DNA from: Hyphomicrobiales bacterium
GTDB lineage: Bacteria > Pseudomonadota > Alphaproteobacteria > Rhizobiales > Rhizobiaceae
Direction of reading: 5' to 3'
NCBI GenBank assembly: GCA_900472675.1
Contig: UCJA01000006.1
Location: forward strand, 1-64,000
Length of the DNA stretch: 64,000 bases
Shown: in pieces, positions 17,162 to 26,100 of the stretch
Position numbering within the stretch: the stretch's first letter is position 1
Layout: the number at the start of each line of letters is the position of its first letter
Notes under the pieces: generated by a model
Told to the model about the DNA's origin: nothing
Seen by the model: the letters and a program-made list of their open reading frames with translations, nothing else
Databases searched by the model: none
Position numbers and translations under genes: made by a program

Positions 17162-18043
17162 GTGGACAGCAGTCAATCGACGATGAAGGCGGCCGGGTGG
17201 ATGATGGCGTCGATCGCCCTCCTCCTGCTGATGGCCGTGTCCGGCCGTGCCATCACCCGCGAGATCGACGTCTTCCAGGTGCTGGAGATGCGCTCCGTCA
17301 TCGCCTTCTTCATGCTGCTGCCGCTCGTCTACCGCGAAGGCGGGATCCGGGCGATGCGGACAAACATCCTGCCCAGTCATATCGGCCGCAATGTCGCGCA
17401 TTACATCGGGCAGTTTGCCTGGCTGATGGGCCTGACGATGATCCCCATGGCGCAGGTGATCGCGATCGAGTTTACGGCACCGATCTGGGCCGCGCTGATG
17501 GCGGCCGGCTTTCTCGGCGAGCGGCTGACATGGCGGAAGTCCGTGGCGATCCTGTTCGGGCTGGTCGGGGTCGTGCTGATTTTGCGACCAGGTGCGGCGC
17601 CGCTCAACCCGGGCCATGTGATCGTGCTCGGCGCTGCCTTCGTGTTTGCCATCTCCTTCATCACCACCAAGTTCCTGACCCGTTCCGACAGCGCCACCAA
17701 GATCATCTTCTGGATGCTGATCATCCAGTCCTTCGTCGGGCTGGTGCCGGCGCTTCGGGTTTGGGTGTGGCCGTCCGCCGCCATCTGGCCGTGGATCTTC
17801 GTGATCGCCTTTGCGGGGACATTTGCGCACTACTGCATGGCCAAGGCCCTGTCGCATGCGGACGCAACAGTGGTGATGCCGATGGATTACCTGCGGGTGC
17901 CGCTTTCGGCGCTACTCGGCTACCTGCTTTATGCGGAGGGGGTGGACGGGCTGACGGCCGTCGGCGCCGCGCTGATCCTTGCCGGCAACCTGTTCAACCT
18001 GCGCCGGCCAAACGCCGGGCGGATCCGCCCGACGCCGCCCTGA
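17162..18043 (+). CDS. EamA/DMT-family transporter
   Basis: A 293-aa inner-membrane protein with ten predicted helices in two halves, each an EamA (RhaT-like) repeat. Typical points are the early EMRSVIAF, ALMAAGFLGERLTWRKSVAI at the end of the first repeat, and VVMPMDYLRVPLSALLGYLLYAE in the second. Drug/metabolite transporters of this type export amino acids, purines or other small metabolites; the cargo is unknown. GTG start with an excellent GGAGGAGG ribosome site. Confidence 0.9.
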   Translation: MDSSQSTMKAAGWMMASIALLLLMAVSGRAITREIDVFQVLEMRSVIAFFMLLPLVYREGGIRAMRTNILPSHIGRNVAHYIGQFAWLMGLTMIPMAQVIAIEFTAPIWAALMAAGFLGERLTWRKSVAILFGLVGVVLILRPGAAPLNPGHVIVLGAAFVFAISFITTKFLTRSDSATKIIFWMLIIQSFVGLVPALRVWVWPSAAIWPWIFVIAFAGTFAHYCMAKALSHADATVVMPMDYLRVPLSALLGYLLYAEGVDGLTAVGAALILAGNLFNLRRPNAGRIRPTPP

Positions 18044-18056
18044 GGCCAGAAGCTCA

Positions 18057-19043
18057 CTACCAGAGCTGGTGAACGTGGGGCGCGATGCGCGTTTCGTAGA
18101 GTTCGCCGATCGCCGTCATCGCCTCTTGTGAAATTGCAGGCACATCGCTCGCCGCGCTATTGGCCTGCGCCTGGGCGGCATTCTTGGCGCCCGGGATCAC
18201 CGTGGTGACCGCTTCCTGCATGAGGATCCAGCGGAGTGCAAACTGCGCCATGGTGACATCCGGCGGGACCAAGCCGCGCAACTCGTCAACGGCTTCGAGC
18301 GCCAGATCATAGGGCACGCCGGCGAAGGTTTCGCCCTTGTCGAAGGCTTCGCCGTTGCGGTTGAAGGCGCGGTGATCGTCTGACGCAAACGCCGTGTCCT
18401 TGCTCATCTTGCCGGTCAGGAGGCCGGAGGCGAGCGGCACGCGGACGATCACCGCCACGTTCCTTGCCTTGGCTTCGCGGAAGAAGAGGCCGGCCGGCCG
18501 CTGGCGGAAGATATTGTAGATGATCTGCACCGAGACGACGCCCGGGTATTCGATCGCCTTCAGCGCTTCCTCGACCTTCTCCACGGAGACGCCGTAGTTC
18601 CGGATCTTGCCGGCCGCGACCAACCCGTCGAGTGCCTCAAACACCTCAGGACGGTAGAAGACCTCCGTCGGCGGGCAGTGCAATTGCAGGAGATCGAGGC
18701 TTTCCGTCGCCAGGTTCTTCAGCGACCTTTCGACGAAGCCCGTCAGGTTTTCAGCCGTGTAGCCATCTGCCACGTGAGGCGAGAGACGACGCCCGGCCTT
18801 GGTCGCCACGAAGGGCCTCTCGCCACCGCGTTCGTTGAGAACATCGGCGATGATGCGCTCGGAGCGGCCGTCACCATAGACATCGGCGGTATCGATAAAC
18901 GTCGTTCCCGTATCGAGCGCCGCATGAAGGGCCGCGCGTGCATCCGCTTCGGAGACGTCGCCCCAGGAACCGCCGATCGCCCAGGCGCCGAAACCGACGT
19001 CGGATACGCTGCGGCCTGTGCGGCCAAATTTTCTGTCGTGCAT
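18057..19043 (-). CDS. Aldo/keto reductase
   Basis: A 328-aa NADPH-dependent oxidoreductase of the AKR superfamily (TIM barrel, cytoplasmic). The catalytic tetrad is in place: Asp and Tyr in FIDTADVYGDGRSE, Lys in FVATKAGRR and His in LLQLHCP. The start at 19043 (MHDRKFGRTG) has GGAGA five bases upstream; an in-frame ATG twelve bases earlier has none. The substrate cannot be deduced. It is convergent with the EamA transporter gene, with a 13-base gap. Confidence 0.92.
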   Translation of the reverse strand: MHDRKFGRTGRSVSDVGFGAWAIGGSWGDVSEADARAALHAALDTGTTFIDTADVYGDGRSERIIADVLNERGGERPFVATKAGRRLSPHVADGYTAENLTGFVERSLKNLATESLDLLQLHCPPTEVFYRPEVFEALDGLVAAGKIRNYGVSVEKVEEALKAIEYPGVVSVQIIYNIFRQRPAGLFFREAKARNVAVIVRVPLASGLLTGKMSKDTAFASDDHRAFNRNGEAFDKGETFAGVPYDLALEAVDELRGLVPPDVTMAQFALRWILMQEAVTTVIPGAKNAAQAQANSAASDVPAISQEAMTAIGELYETRIAPHVHQLW

Positions 19044-19156
19044 GTGTCTCTCCATGGAAGTGGGGCGAGCAGCCTACCGCAAACCGCCGGGCGTAACCCA
19101 GGGCTTAGCGGGGACTGTTCTTAAAAGGCTGATTTCGACAATACGCCCGGGAGGCG

Positions 19157-19324
19157 TCAGTTGTCCTTCGGGGTGGCAAGGCGGATGGCGCGCAGGCGCG
19201 CGGTCTTTGCATCCCTTGCCTTTTTCTCGGTTTCCGCAGTCTGCCTTGCGACCTCATTGGTCTGCTCTGCGGCAAGACGCTTGCGGTCGGCGGACGTGAT
19301 CTTCTGGGGCGCTTCATTCGTCAT
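19157..19324 (-). CDS. Small highly charged protein, 55 aa
   Basis: Reads MTNEAPQKITSADRKRLAAE and continues as an uninterrupted charged helix (VARQTAETEKKARDAKTARLRAIRLA). No membrane segment. The residue pattern (Ala/Lys/Arg/Glu heptads) suggests a single coiled-coil helix; small proteins of this kind are common and uncharacterised in Rhizobiaceae. An alternative arginine-rich reading on the same strand (19105-19317) was rejected as a shadow because its composition is unlike a protein. Confidence 0.6.
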   Translation of the reverse strand: MTNEAPQKITSADRKRLAAEQTNEVARQTAETEKKARDAKTARLRAIRLATPKDN

Positions 19325-19372
19325 GGAGTGTTAACTAGGCGCCGCAGGTTGAACGACAAGCTCCCGCACGCG

Positions 19373-19450
19373 TCAGGGGAGAGCCATTCCTGCCCCCAGA
19401 AGCGACACGATAAACAAGACCCAGACCAGTGTTTCATAGGTTTCCGACAT
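19373..19450 (-). CDS. Candidate 25-aa membrane peptide
   Basis: Begins MSETYETLVW and continues as a hydrophobic helix (VLFIVSLLGAGMAL) ending in proline and TGA. It is preceded by GGAGGAGCA immediately before ATG, which is a good if close ribosome site. Too short for any homology claim; support comes from the ribosome site plus the clean single-helix composition. Confidence 0.4.
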   Translation of the reverse strand: MSETYETLVWVLFIVSLLGAGMALP

Positions 19451-19761
19451 TGCTCCTCCAAGCAAGAAACCCGCCTGAAGACCATTCGGTTCCACCAGGC
19501 CGGGAAGCGCGCACAGGCGTGGCAGCCAGTGCGCGCAATCGGACCTAAGCTATACACCAAACAGCATTTTTTAGCTTATGCGATGGAACCGTTTCGCAAT
19601 TGCCTCGTTGGATGGCTGTCGCGAGGACAGTGCCCCGTCCCCCCTATCAGAGTTCTGTCCCCCCCGAACTCCTGTCCTCGCGATCATGACATTTGTCAGT
19701 TCAGGAGAACTGGTCGGAACGCGGAAGATGCAAAGCTTCCATCCGGAACAAGGACGAGCCT
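19451..19761. other. Gene-free stretch of 311 bases
   Basis: No convincing coding frame. It is locally AT-rich around 19561-19600 and contains the nested inverted repeat annotated separately at 19619-19683, then a short TGACA-TT-TGTCA palindrome at 19686-19697. It probably carries the promoter of the 63-aa gene at 19762. Confidence 0.6.
19619..19683. repeat. Nested inverted repeat with C-rich loops
   Basis: Outer arms TCGCGAGGACAG (19619-19630) and CTGTCCTCGCGA (19672-19683) are perfectly complementary over 12 bp. Inside, GAGTTC (19650-19655) and GAACTC (19666-19671) form a second stem whose right arm abuts the outer right arm. The unpaired parts are C-rich. Could be a small structured RNA, a regulatory hairpin or a protein-binding palindrome; no T-run follows either arm. 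Confidence 0.6.
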
Positions 19762-19953
19762 ATGGACGATGCATCTTCCCAACTGTCCGAGATCGCCCAG
19801 CAGCTTGCTGCCCTTGCGGCCGCCGCCAAGCAATTGTCCGAGCAGCCGTTGTTCGAGCCCGATTTTCCAGCCAACGAAAACGAGCCTCCCGAACAAGACG
19901 AGGTGGGCAAAATCGTTCCTTCTCCTCCATCTTCAGGCCAATCGGGTAACTGA
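19762..19953 (+). CDS. Hypothetical small acidic protein, 63 aa
   Basis: ATG at 19762 has AAGGA seven bases upstream and is preferred to an in-frame start at 19693. The N-terminal half is an alanine-rich amphipathic helix (SSQLSEIAQQLAALAAAAKQ), the second half is acidic and proline-rich (NENEPPEQDEVGK) and probably unstructured. No known family; likely cytoplasmic. Confidence 0.5.
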   Translation: MDDASSQLSEIAQQLAALAAAAKQLSEQPLFEPDFPANENEPPEQDEVGKIVPSPPSSGQSGN

Positions 19954-20052
19954 AAACCGGGCTTCTGCGGAATGAATGCGTGGATCAGGTCGACAAACGC
20001 ATATTTCCATCCTACCTGTAGGCCGTCGTCACACCAATCGAGCCGTGGCGAT

Positions 20053-20070
20053 GAAAGCCATGTGGCTTTC
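20053..20070. promoter_or_regulatory. Palindrome upstream of the acyl-carrier-protein gene
   Basis: GAAAGCCA-TG-TGGCTTTC, a perfect 8-bp inverted repeat ending 20 bases before the acp start. Lacks a T-run, so it is a candidate operator or leader hairpin rather than a terminator. Confidence 0.35.
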
Positions 20071-20090
20071 GCTCTCAAGCGAGGACGGCC

Positions 20091-20369
20091 ATGGCCAATC
20101 AAGCATCCGATGCTGCTGAACGAATTCGAAAAATCATCATCGAGCAGCTTGGTGTCGATGCCGACAAAGTCGTCGACGGCGCCAGCTTTGCAGACGATCT
20201 CAATGCCGACTCCCTAGAGGTGGTTCAGATCGTGATGGAAATCGAAGAAGAGTTCGGGATCGAGATCCAGGACGACGCGGCTGATACGATCCTGACTGTC
20301 GGCGACGCCATCAATTTTGTCGAGACTGCCCAAAAGCAGTCTGCTGCCAAGGACGCGGCGGGGCTTTAG
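20091..20369 (+). CDS. Acyl carrier protein paralogue
   Basis: A 92-aa acidic four-helix protein. The phosphopantetheine attachment serine is in [20 protein letters not shown] (DSL motif), followed by [20 protein letters not shown], typical of fatty-acid-type carrier proteins. It diverges from the housekeeping AcpP pattern (GADSLDTVELVMA in rhizobia) at several positions and has a longer C-terminal tail. It is not next to fab genes, ketosynthases or a thioesterase, so it is likely a special-purpose carrier rather than the main AcpP. Good GAGGA site upstream. Confidence 0.9.
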   Translation: MANQASDAAERIRKIIIEQLGVDADKVVDGASFADDLNADSLEVVQIVMEIEEEFGIEIQDDAADTILTVGDAINFVETAQKQSAAKDAAGL

Positions 20370-20459
20370 AGCCGACCGTTCGCCATATCTGCGCCGCGGC
20401 GCGGTGAGCGTCCGGAGGCTGGACCATCCAACGCTTCATCCACAAGACCGGTTTTTCCG

Positions 20460-20870
20460 TCAACGCTCCCAAGGCGGAACGAAACGCCTGTCCTGGTAGT
20501 CGTCCAGGTAGCCGGACTGAAGCGGATCCAGCCAATCTCCGGATTTGAAAAACGCGATGGCGGTCTCAATCCCGCCGCCGCCCAAGGGCCTGACGTCGAT
20601 CGTTGAGCGAAAACTGCCAGGCTCTCCGACGGCCTCGAGCTCGTCCAGCACCGGCAGCCGGTCGTCTTCCACTTCGTAGAGTTCGCCGCGCACACGCAGA
20701 CCTTCACCCGCCCTATCCAGCATCATGGCGCCGAAGAAGGATCCTGCGATATAAAGCGGATAGGGTTCGACCGTTTCGACCTCTCCAAGCATGCGTGCGC
20801 CGTCGAGGCCTTTCTCGTGAAACAGAAAACCCTGTTTCAGAGTGCCGTAGATAAAAACTGTCTGGGTCAT
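20460..20870 (-). CDS. Gamma-glutamylcyclotransferase-like (AIG2) protein
   Basis: A 136-aa protein with the family's opening FIYGTLKQG (the YGTLxxG loop that binds the gamma-glutamyl group) and a glutamate in VLDELEAVGEP, in the place of the catalytic acid. Members cyclise gamma-glutamyl peptides or amines to 5-oxoproline and release the amino acid or amine. Polyamine-derived gamma-glutamylamines are possible substrates given puuA elsewhere in the window, but that is speculation. Convergent with the acp gene. Confidence 0.85.
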   Translation of the reverse strand: MTQTVFIYGTLKQGFLFHEKGLDGARMLGEVETVEPYPLYIAGSFFGAMMLDRAGEGLRVRGELYEVEDDRLPVLDELEAVGEPGSFRSTIDVRPLGGGGIETAIAFFKSGDWLDPLQSGYLDDYQDRRFVPPWER

Positions 20871-20935
20871 AACCGCCTTGGATTTCGCATGACAGGGGCC
20901 AGCGTTGGCGCGGCCCGGGCAGAATTGAACCTTGT

Positions 20936-21304
20936 TCAGGTGTCCGCCAGGATGGTGCCGATGGTCCTGACGATCCTCTTTGGATCGTAGGGCTTGGCGA
21001 AGAAGACGGTCTCTGCCGGCATATCCCCGTCGTCCACTTGCCGGTACCCGGAGACCACAATGATCTTGAGCGGGGGCCAGTGGTCTCGCACGTAGGATGC
21101 GAGTTTCAGGCCATCCATGCGGCCCGGCATGTCGACGTCCGTCAGGACGAGGCAGATCTCTCCGTGTTCGACGAGAACATCGATGGCATGCTTGGCATCT
21201 TCTGCCTCCCAGACGTTATAGCCGGCCTCCTCCAGGAAATCGACGATATCCATCCGCAGGATCGGTTCATCCTCTACGACAAGTACTGATCTGGGTTGAT
21301 CCAT
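20936..21304 (-). CDS. Single-domain response regulator (REC only)
   Basis: A 122-aa stand-alone receiver. Acidic pocket VVEDEP near residue 9, phospho-acceptor aspartate in VLTDVDMPG, the switch serine in IIVVSGY and the lysine in FFAKPYD are all present. With no output domain it must act by protein contact or as a phosphate shuttle. It starts nine bases after the HWE kinase stop on the same strand, so that kinase is the likely partner. Confidence 0.92.
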   Translation of the reverse strand: MDQPRSVLVVEDEPILRMDIVDFLEEAGYNVWEAEDAKHAIDVLVEHGEICLVLTDVDMPGRMDGLKLASYVRDHWPPLKIIVVSGYRQVDDGDMPAETVFFAKPYDPKRIVRTIGTILADT

Positions 21305-21313
21305 AAAGCGGTC

Positions 21314-22618
21314 CTAGAGCGGGTTATGCGGGGTGGCGCGGGCCTCCCCCGGAATGATGCGGCCGGTCAGTACGTAGCGAACGCCGTCGGGCTCGAAGCT
21401 CGTCTTTCCGGAGCCCTTGAAGTAGCTCGGCACGATCCTGTCCTTCAGGCGCGACCCGAACCCACGCTGGGATGGTGCGGAGACAGGCGGACCACCGCTT
21501 TCCTTCCAGGTCAGGCTGAACTGCAGTTCGTTCAGGCTCCAAGTGATCGACACGGAGCCATCGGCAACCGACTGGGCGCCGTATTTTGCCGAGTTCGTCG
21601 CCAGCTCGTGGACAGCAAGAGTGATGCCCATGGCTTGCTGGGCCTCCAGAACGAAATCCGGACCATCGAGCAGAAATCGTCCATCATGGTCACGGTGCGG
21701 CTCCAGGGTTCTCTCCACGACCTCCCGGATCGAGGCGCGCTGGCCGCCCTGGACGAGCAGGCTTTGCGCCTGCGCCAAGGCAACCAGCCTGCCGTTCACC
21801 GTTTCGGCCGCTTCCTCCACCGACTTGGAGTGTCTTAGCGACTGCGACACGACCGCCTGGGTCATGGCGATGGTATTCTTCATCCGATGTGCCAGCTCGG
21901 CCTGAAGGGCGGCACGCTGCTCCTGCAGTTCCTGCTGGATGCGAATGTGCTCCTGCGCATCCTCGTAGGCGCGGGCTAGCCGTTCGCGCGTGCGGACAGC
22001 GTCTGTCGACTCCAGGACGATGTTCATCATGCCGACGACATGGCCGTCGTCGTCGAAGATCGGCGAATAGGCGAAGGTCCAGTTCGTCGCCTCTTCAGAG
22101 CCGTTGCGCGTCATGACGAGGGGAAAATCCACCAGGCTTGTCGCCTGCCCACGCAACGCCTTTTCCACCAGAGGCAGGATATCGTCCCAGACGTCCGGCC
22201 AGAGATCGGGCGCGAAGGCTCCGATCGCAGCGTCCTTGCGATTTCCGAGCATCGGGTCATAGCCGTCGTTGTGGAAATTGATGAGGTGCGGACCCCACCA
22301 GAAGCAGATTGGCTGGGTGGTGTTCAGGACTAGCCGCAACGTTGTGATGAGAGAACGGGGCCATGTGCTGATGTCGCCAAGCGGCGTCTGCGCCCACGAC
22401 ATTTCCAGGATCTTCTGAGCCATGCGCGAGTTGCCAAAGGCAAGCCGCTCTTGCCCGCCCTCGGGAGAGGCAGATCCAGACGTGGCGGAAGATGCTGTTT
22501 GTTGAACCATCGGGGTAACAACGTCCGTCGCCAGCCCCGGTTCCCCGGCAAACTCGATCGTCGAACCGGTGGCTGAGTGTGCCGAAAGCGATTCCGGCAC
22601 ATCGGCGGCTTCAGTCAA
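21314..22618 (-). CDS. HWE-family sensor histidine kinase with PAS domain
   Basis: A 434-aa soluble kinase. After about 70 disordered residues, residues about 75-215 form a PAS-type sensor (WAQTPLGDISTWPRSL, FWWGPHLINFHNDGY, then TNWTFAYSPIFDDDGHVVG). The HWE core follows: His244 in LAHRMKNTIAM, the HELATNSAKYGA nucleotide-binding box, the defining WKESGGP (W-x-E) motif and GFGSRL. The frame opens with TTG at 22618, overlapping the upstream receiver stop by four bases; ATG at 22510 is an alternative. There is no membrane helix, so the signal is cytoplasmic. Confidence 0.92.
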   Translation of the reverse strand: MTEAADVPESLSAHSATGSTIEFAGEPGLATDVVTPMVQQTASSATSGSASPEGGQERLAFGNSRMAQKILEMSWAQTPLGDISTWPRSLITTLRLVLNTTQPICFWWGPHLINFHNDGYDPMLGNRKDAAIGAFAPDLWPDVWDDILPLVEKALRGQATSLVDFPLVMTRNGSEEATNWTFAYSPIFDDDGHVVGMMNIVLESTDAVRTRERLARAYEDAQEHIRIQQELQEQRAALQAELAHRMKNTIAMTQAVVSQSLRHSKSVEEAAETVNGRLVALAQAQSLLVQGGQRASIREVVERTLEPHRDHDGRFLLDGPDFVLEAQQAMGITLAVHELATNSAKYGAQSVADGSVSITWSLNELQFSLTWKESGGPPVSAPSQRGFGSRLKDRIVPSYFKGSGKTSFEPDGVRYVLTGRIIPGEARATPHNPL

Positions 22619-23013
22619 AGGCCGACCGGGATGCGCGTCAGCATGGGCGGCGTCGGGACTTGCCGACCCTCGTGCCGATCCGTCGCATAGTTCACGGCCT
22701 TGGCAATCATGGTGTCGTCATAGGGCTTGCGGATGACACCGACTCCGGCGCTGCTTTCCAGCACCATCTCCGGATTGCCCGTAGTGAACACGACCGTCAC
22801 ACCATAACGAGACTTCAGAATCTCTGCAATCTCGGGCCCTGTCGCGCCGTCCGTCAGCCGGACATCGACGAGAGCGAGGTCTGCGCCATCCACTGCATCG
22901 AGGGCTTCGCGCTTGCAGCTGGCCGATCCCACGACCTCATGCCCCAGCTCTTCGAGGATGTTTTCCAGGTTCATAGCCAGGAGGAATTCGTCCTCGACGA
23001 CAAGTATACGCAT
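22615..23013 (-). CDS. Response regulator receiver protein
   Basis: A 132-aa single receiver domain (ILVVEDEFLLAMNLENIL, aspartate in ALVDVRLTDGATG, TTGNPE, lysine in VIRKPYDD). The 'ALVDVRL..G..G' pattern is typical of receivers paired with HWE/HisKA_2 kinases in alphaproteobacteria. A short tail of about 20 residues follows. First gene of a REC - HWE kinase - REC operon on the minus strand; the 3' end overlaps the kinase start. Confidence 0.92.
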   Translation of the reverse strand: MRILVVEDEFLLAMNLENILEELGHEVVGSASCKREALDAVDGADLALVDVRLTDGATGPEIAEILKSRYGVTVVFTTGNPEMVLESSAGVGVIRKPYDDTMIAKAVNYATDRHEGRQVPTPPMLTRIPVGL

Positions 23014-23149
23014 GCTGTCCTACTGTCTCCCTGCTGCAGCGGGCAAATGCTGATGCACCGCCTCCCCGCCACCAGAACTACGACAATCTGATACACGTTC
23101 CAATTTATCTCAAACTTCTACTCGGCCGGAGACAAGACGCCTGCGCGCC

Positions 23150-26100
23150 TCAGCTCTTTTCGATCGCCTGGAGTGCCTTCTTCAGCTCCTCGAGCCCATG
23201 CGGCTTGGGCAGGAGCGCCGTGCGTGACGCATCTTCAAGCAACGGCCCACGATCGGAACCGGTCGCGAAGATGATGCCGAGCTGCGGCCAGCGGCTTCGC
23301 ACTTCCCGGCAGAAGTCTTCACCTGACATGCCGGGCAGCCCGAGGTCGGAGACCAGGATATCGATGCCGCCCTGTTCCAGAAACGGAAGCGCCTGTTCAG
23401 CGGAAGAAGCTTCGATGACCTCGTAGCCGAGGTCTACGAGCATATCGGCCATGGCCATGCGGATCAGGACGTTGTCTTCGACGAGCAGGACCCGGCCCTG
23501 TTGCGGTGGCGGTTGAGGCGTGGCAACAGGCGACGGCAGCGACCTAGGCTTCTCCTGCGCCAGCTTCACCTGACGCTGGTTGTCGAGACCATGGCGGATC
23601 TTGCGGGCAAGCGCTTCGCGCGTATAGGGCTTGGACAGGAGCTGCACGCCCGGATCCAGCCTGCCGCCGTGGACGATGGAGTTTTCCGTGTAGCCGGAGG
23701 TGAACAGGACCGCGAGACCCGGCAGCCGCTCCCGGGCCTTTACGGCAAGTTCAGCACTTTTCAGCTGTCCGGGCATGACCACATCGGTGAACAACATGTC
23801 GATCGGAATACCACTCTCGATGATGGTGAGGGCAGCGCCCGCGTCCGACGCCTTGAGGACCCGGTAGCCGAGTTCCTGGAGCATCTCGACCACGGTTGCG
23901 CGTACCCCCTCATCGTCTTCGGCCACCAGGATGGTTTCCTGGCCGCCCTCGACGGGCTGATCGGCATGGCTGACCTCCTGGTCCTCCTGCTGGAAGGATC
24001 GCGGCAGGTAGATCTTGACGGTCGTGCCGTGGCCGACCTCGCTGTAGATCTTGACGTGGCCACCGGTCTGCTTGACGAAGCCGTAGACCATCGACAGGCC
24101 AAGCCCGGTGCCCTTGCCCTCAGCCTTGGTGCTGAAGAAAGGCTCGAACACCTTCTCGATCACCTCCGGCGACATGCCGGTTCCCGTGTCGGTCACGCAC
24201 AGAGTCACGTATTGCCCGGGGATGACGTCGTCGTGCAGCCGGACATAGGTGTCGTCGATGGAGGCGTTGCCGACTTCAATGGTCAGCTTCCCAAACCCGT
24301 CCATGGCATCACGCGCATTGATGGCGAGGTTGAGGAGCGCATTTTCGATCTGCATCGGGTCGACCAGCGTGTTCCACAGCCCGCCGGAGACGATGGTTTC
24401 GACCTCGATCCCCTCGCCGATCGTGCGCCGGAGCATCTCGTCCATGCCGCGGATCAGGCGTCCGACATTGACGACACGCGGATCGAGCGGCTGACGACGC
24501 CCGAAGGCGAGAAGCTGGGAGGCGAGCTTGGCGCCGCGATCCACGCCGGCCAGGGCATTGGCGATGCGGCGTCCGGCCTTTTCGTTGCCGGCCACATCCT
24601 TGGCCAGAAGCTGGAGATTGCCGGCGACGACCTGAAGCAGATTGTTGAAGTCATGCGCGACGCCGCCGGTCAGATTGCCGATCGCCTCCATCTTCTGGGC
24701 CTGCTGGAGGGCGAGCTCGGTGCGGCGCAGGGCCAGCGCTGCCTCGCGCTCCTCCGTCACATCACGGCCGTTGGCATGGATGTAGGCATCGTCCGGCGCT
24801 GCGGTCCAAGAGATGGTCCGGTAGCTTCCGTCCCTGGCGCGGTAGCGGTTCTCGAAGGAGAAGGTGGTGACGCCTTCGCTCAGCTTGCCGACTTCGGCCA
24901 GCGTGGCAGCGACATCGTCGGGATGAATCAACGCCACGAAGGATTGACCGATCAGGTCCTTCTCTTCCCAGCCGAAAGTGGCCTTCCAGGCCGGATTGAC
25001 GGCGACGATGGTTGCCGCGAAGTCGGCGACGAGCATGATATCGGTCGACAGACGCCACATGCGATCGCGTTCGGCGGTGCGTTCCGTCACCCGCTGCTCG
25101 AGCGTGCGGTTAAGCTCCTCGAGCTTTCCCCGGGTTTCGCGCTGTTCCTCGATATCGGTGTTGGTGCCGATCCAGCGGACGATGCGGCCTGTCTCGTCTT
25201 CGATCGGAACGCCGCGCACGATATGCCAGCGGAAGGCGCCGGCCTTATCCCGGAGCCGGTGTTCGATCTGGTAGGTTTGACCCGTGGCGGTGGCCGCCTG
25301 CCAGGCCGCAGTGGTTTTGGCTAGATCGTCGGGATGCACCATCTGCAGCCAGCCATCACCCTCCAGCCCACCCTTGGGCATGCCGGCGTAGTCGTAGGTG
25401 CGGTCGTTGAACCATTCCATGCTTCCATCGGTCCTTGCGGTCCAGACATGGTTGGGAATGGCCTGTGCCAGCGCCCGGAACCGGGCTTCGCTGTCGCGCA
25501 GATCACGCTGGGCCCTGCGGCGATCGGTGATATCCTGCACCACACCGACGAAGCGAACGGGCTTGCCCTGCGCATCGCGCTCAAACTCGCCCTTGCGGGC
25601 AATCACCCGCCTCTGGCCGTCACTGGCGCGGCGGATCCGGTATTCGACGTTGAGCGGAGACAGGCCGGTGCGGCGGCTTTCCATCGTGGATGCCGTGTGG
25701 CGATCCTCTTCCGCCACCAGCACTTCGACCTGCCCGATGGGGATGTTGCCGGTCTCGGGCAGGCCGTAGATCTTGCAGAACTCCGGGGTCGGACTGAGGA
25801 CGCCGGTTTCAAGGTCCAGCGAGAAAACGCCGACGCCGCCGGCCTCCTGTGCCCGCCTCAAGCGCGCCTCGGCCTCGATCAGCGCCTGGGCAGCGAGATG
25901 CTCCTGCGTCTTGTCGCTCAGAACCTTGACCACGCCCGCAGGCTTGCCTGCCTCATCCAGGATGCGGCTGATCGACCCGCTCGCCCAGAAGCGATCGCCG
26001 GACTTGCGGACATGCCAGCGGTCGTGATGGGCCGTGCCAAGCTCCCAGGCAGAATCAATCGCGTGCCGCGGCTTGCCGGATACCACGTCTTCCTGTGCAA

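Noticed and set aside
19105..19317. Arginine-rich 70-codon frame on the minus strand
   Set aside because: Overlaps the better-supported 55-aa helical protein in another frame; composition typical of a shadow frame.
20391..20402. GCGCCGCGGCGC palindrome between acp and the AIG2-like gene
   Set aside because: A low-complexity GC palindrome without loop or T-run; likely chance in GC-rich DNA.
23501..25324. Open frame of 607 codons antisense to the hybrid kinase
   Set aside because: Mirror of conserved kinase and PAS codons; no ribosome site or protein-like pattern.
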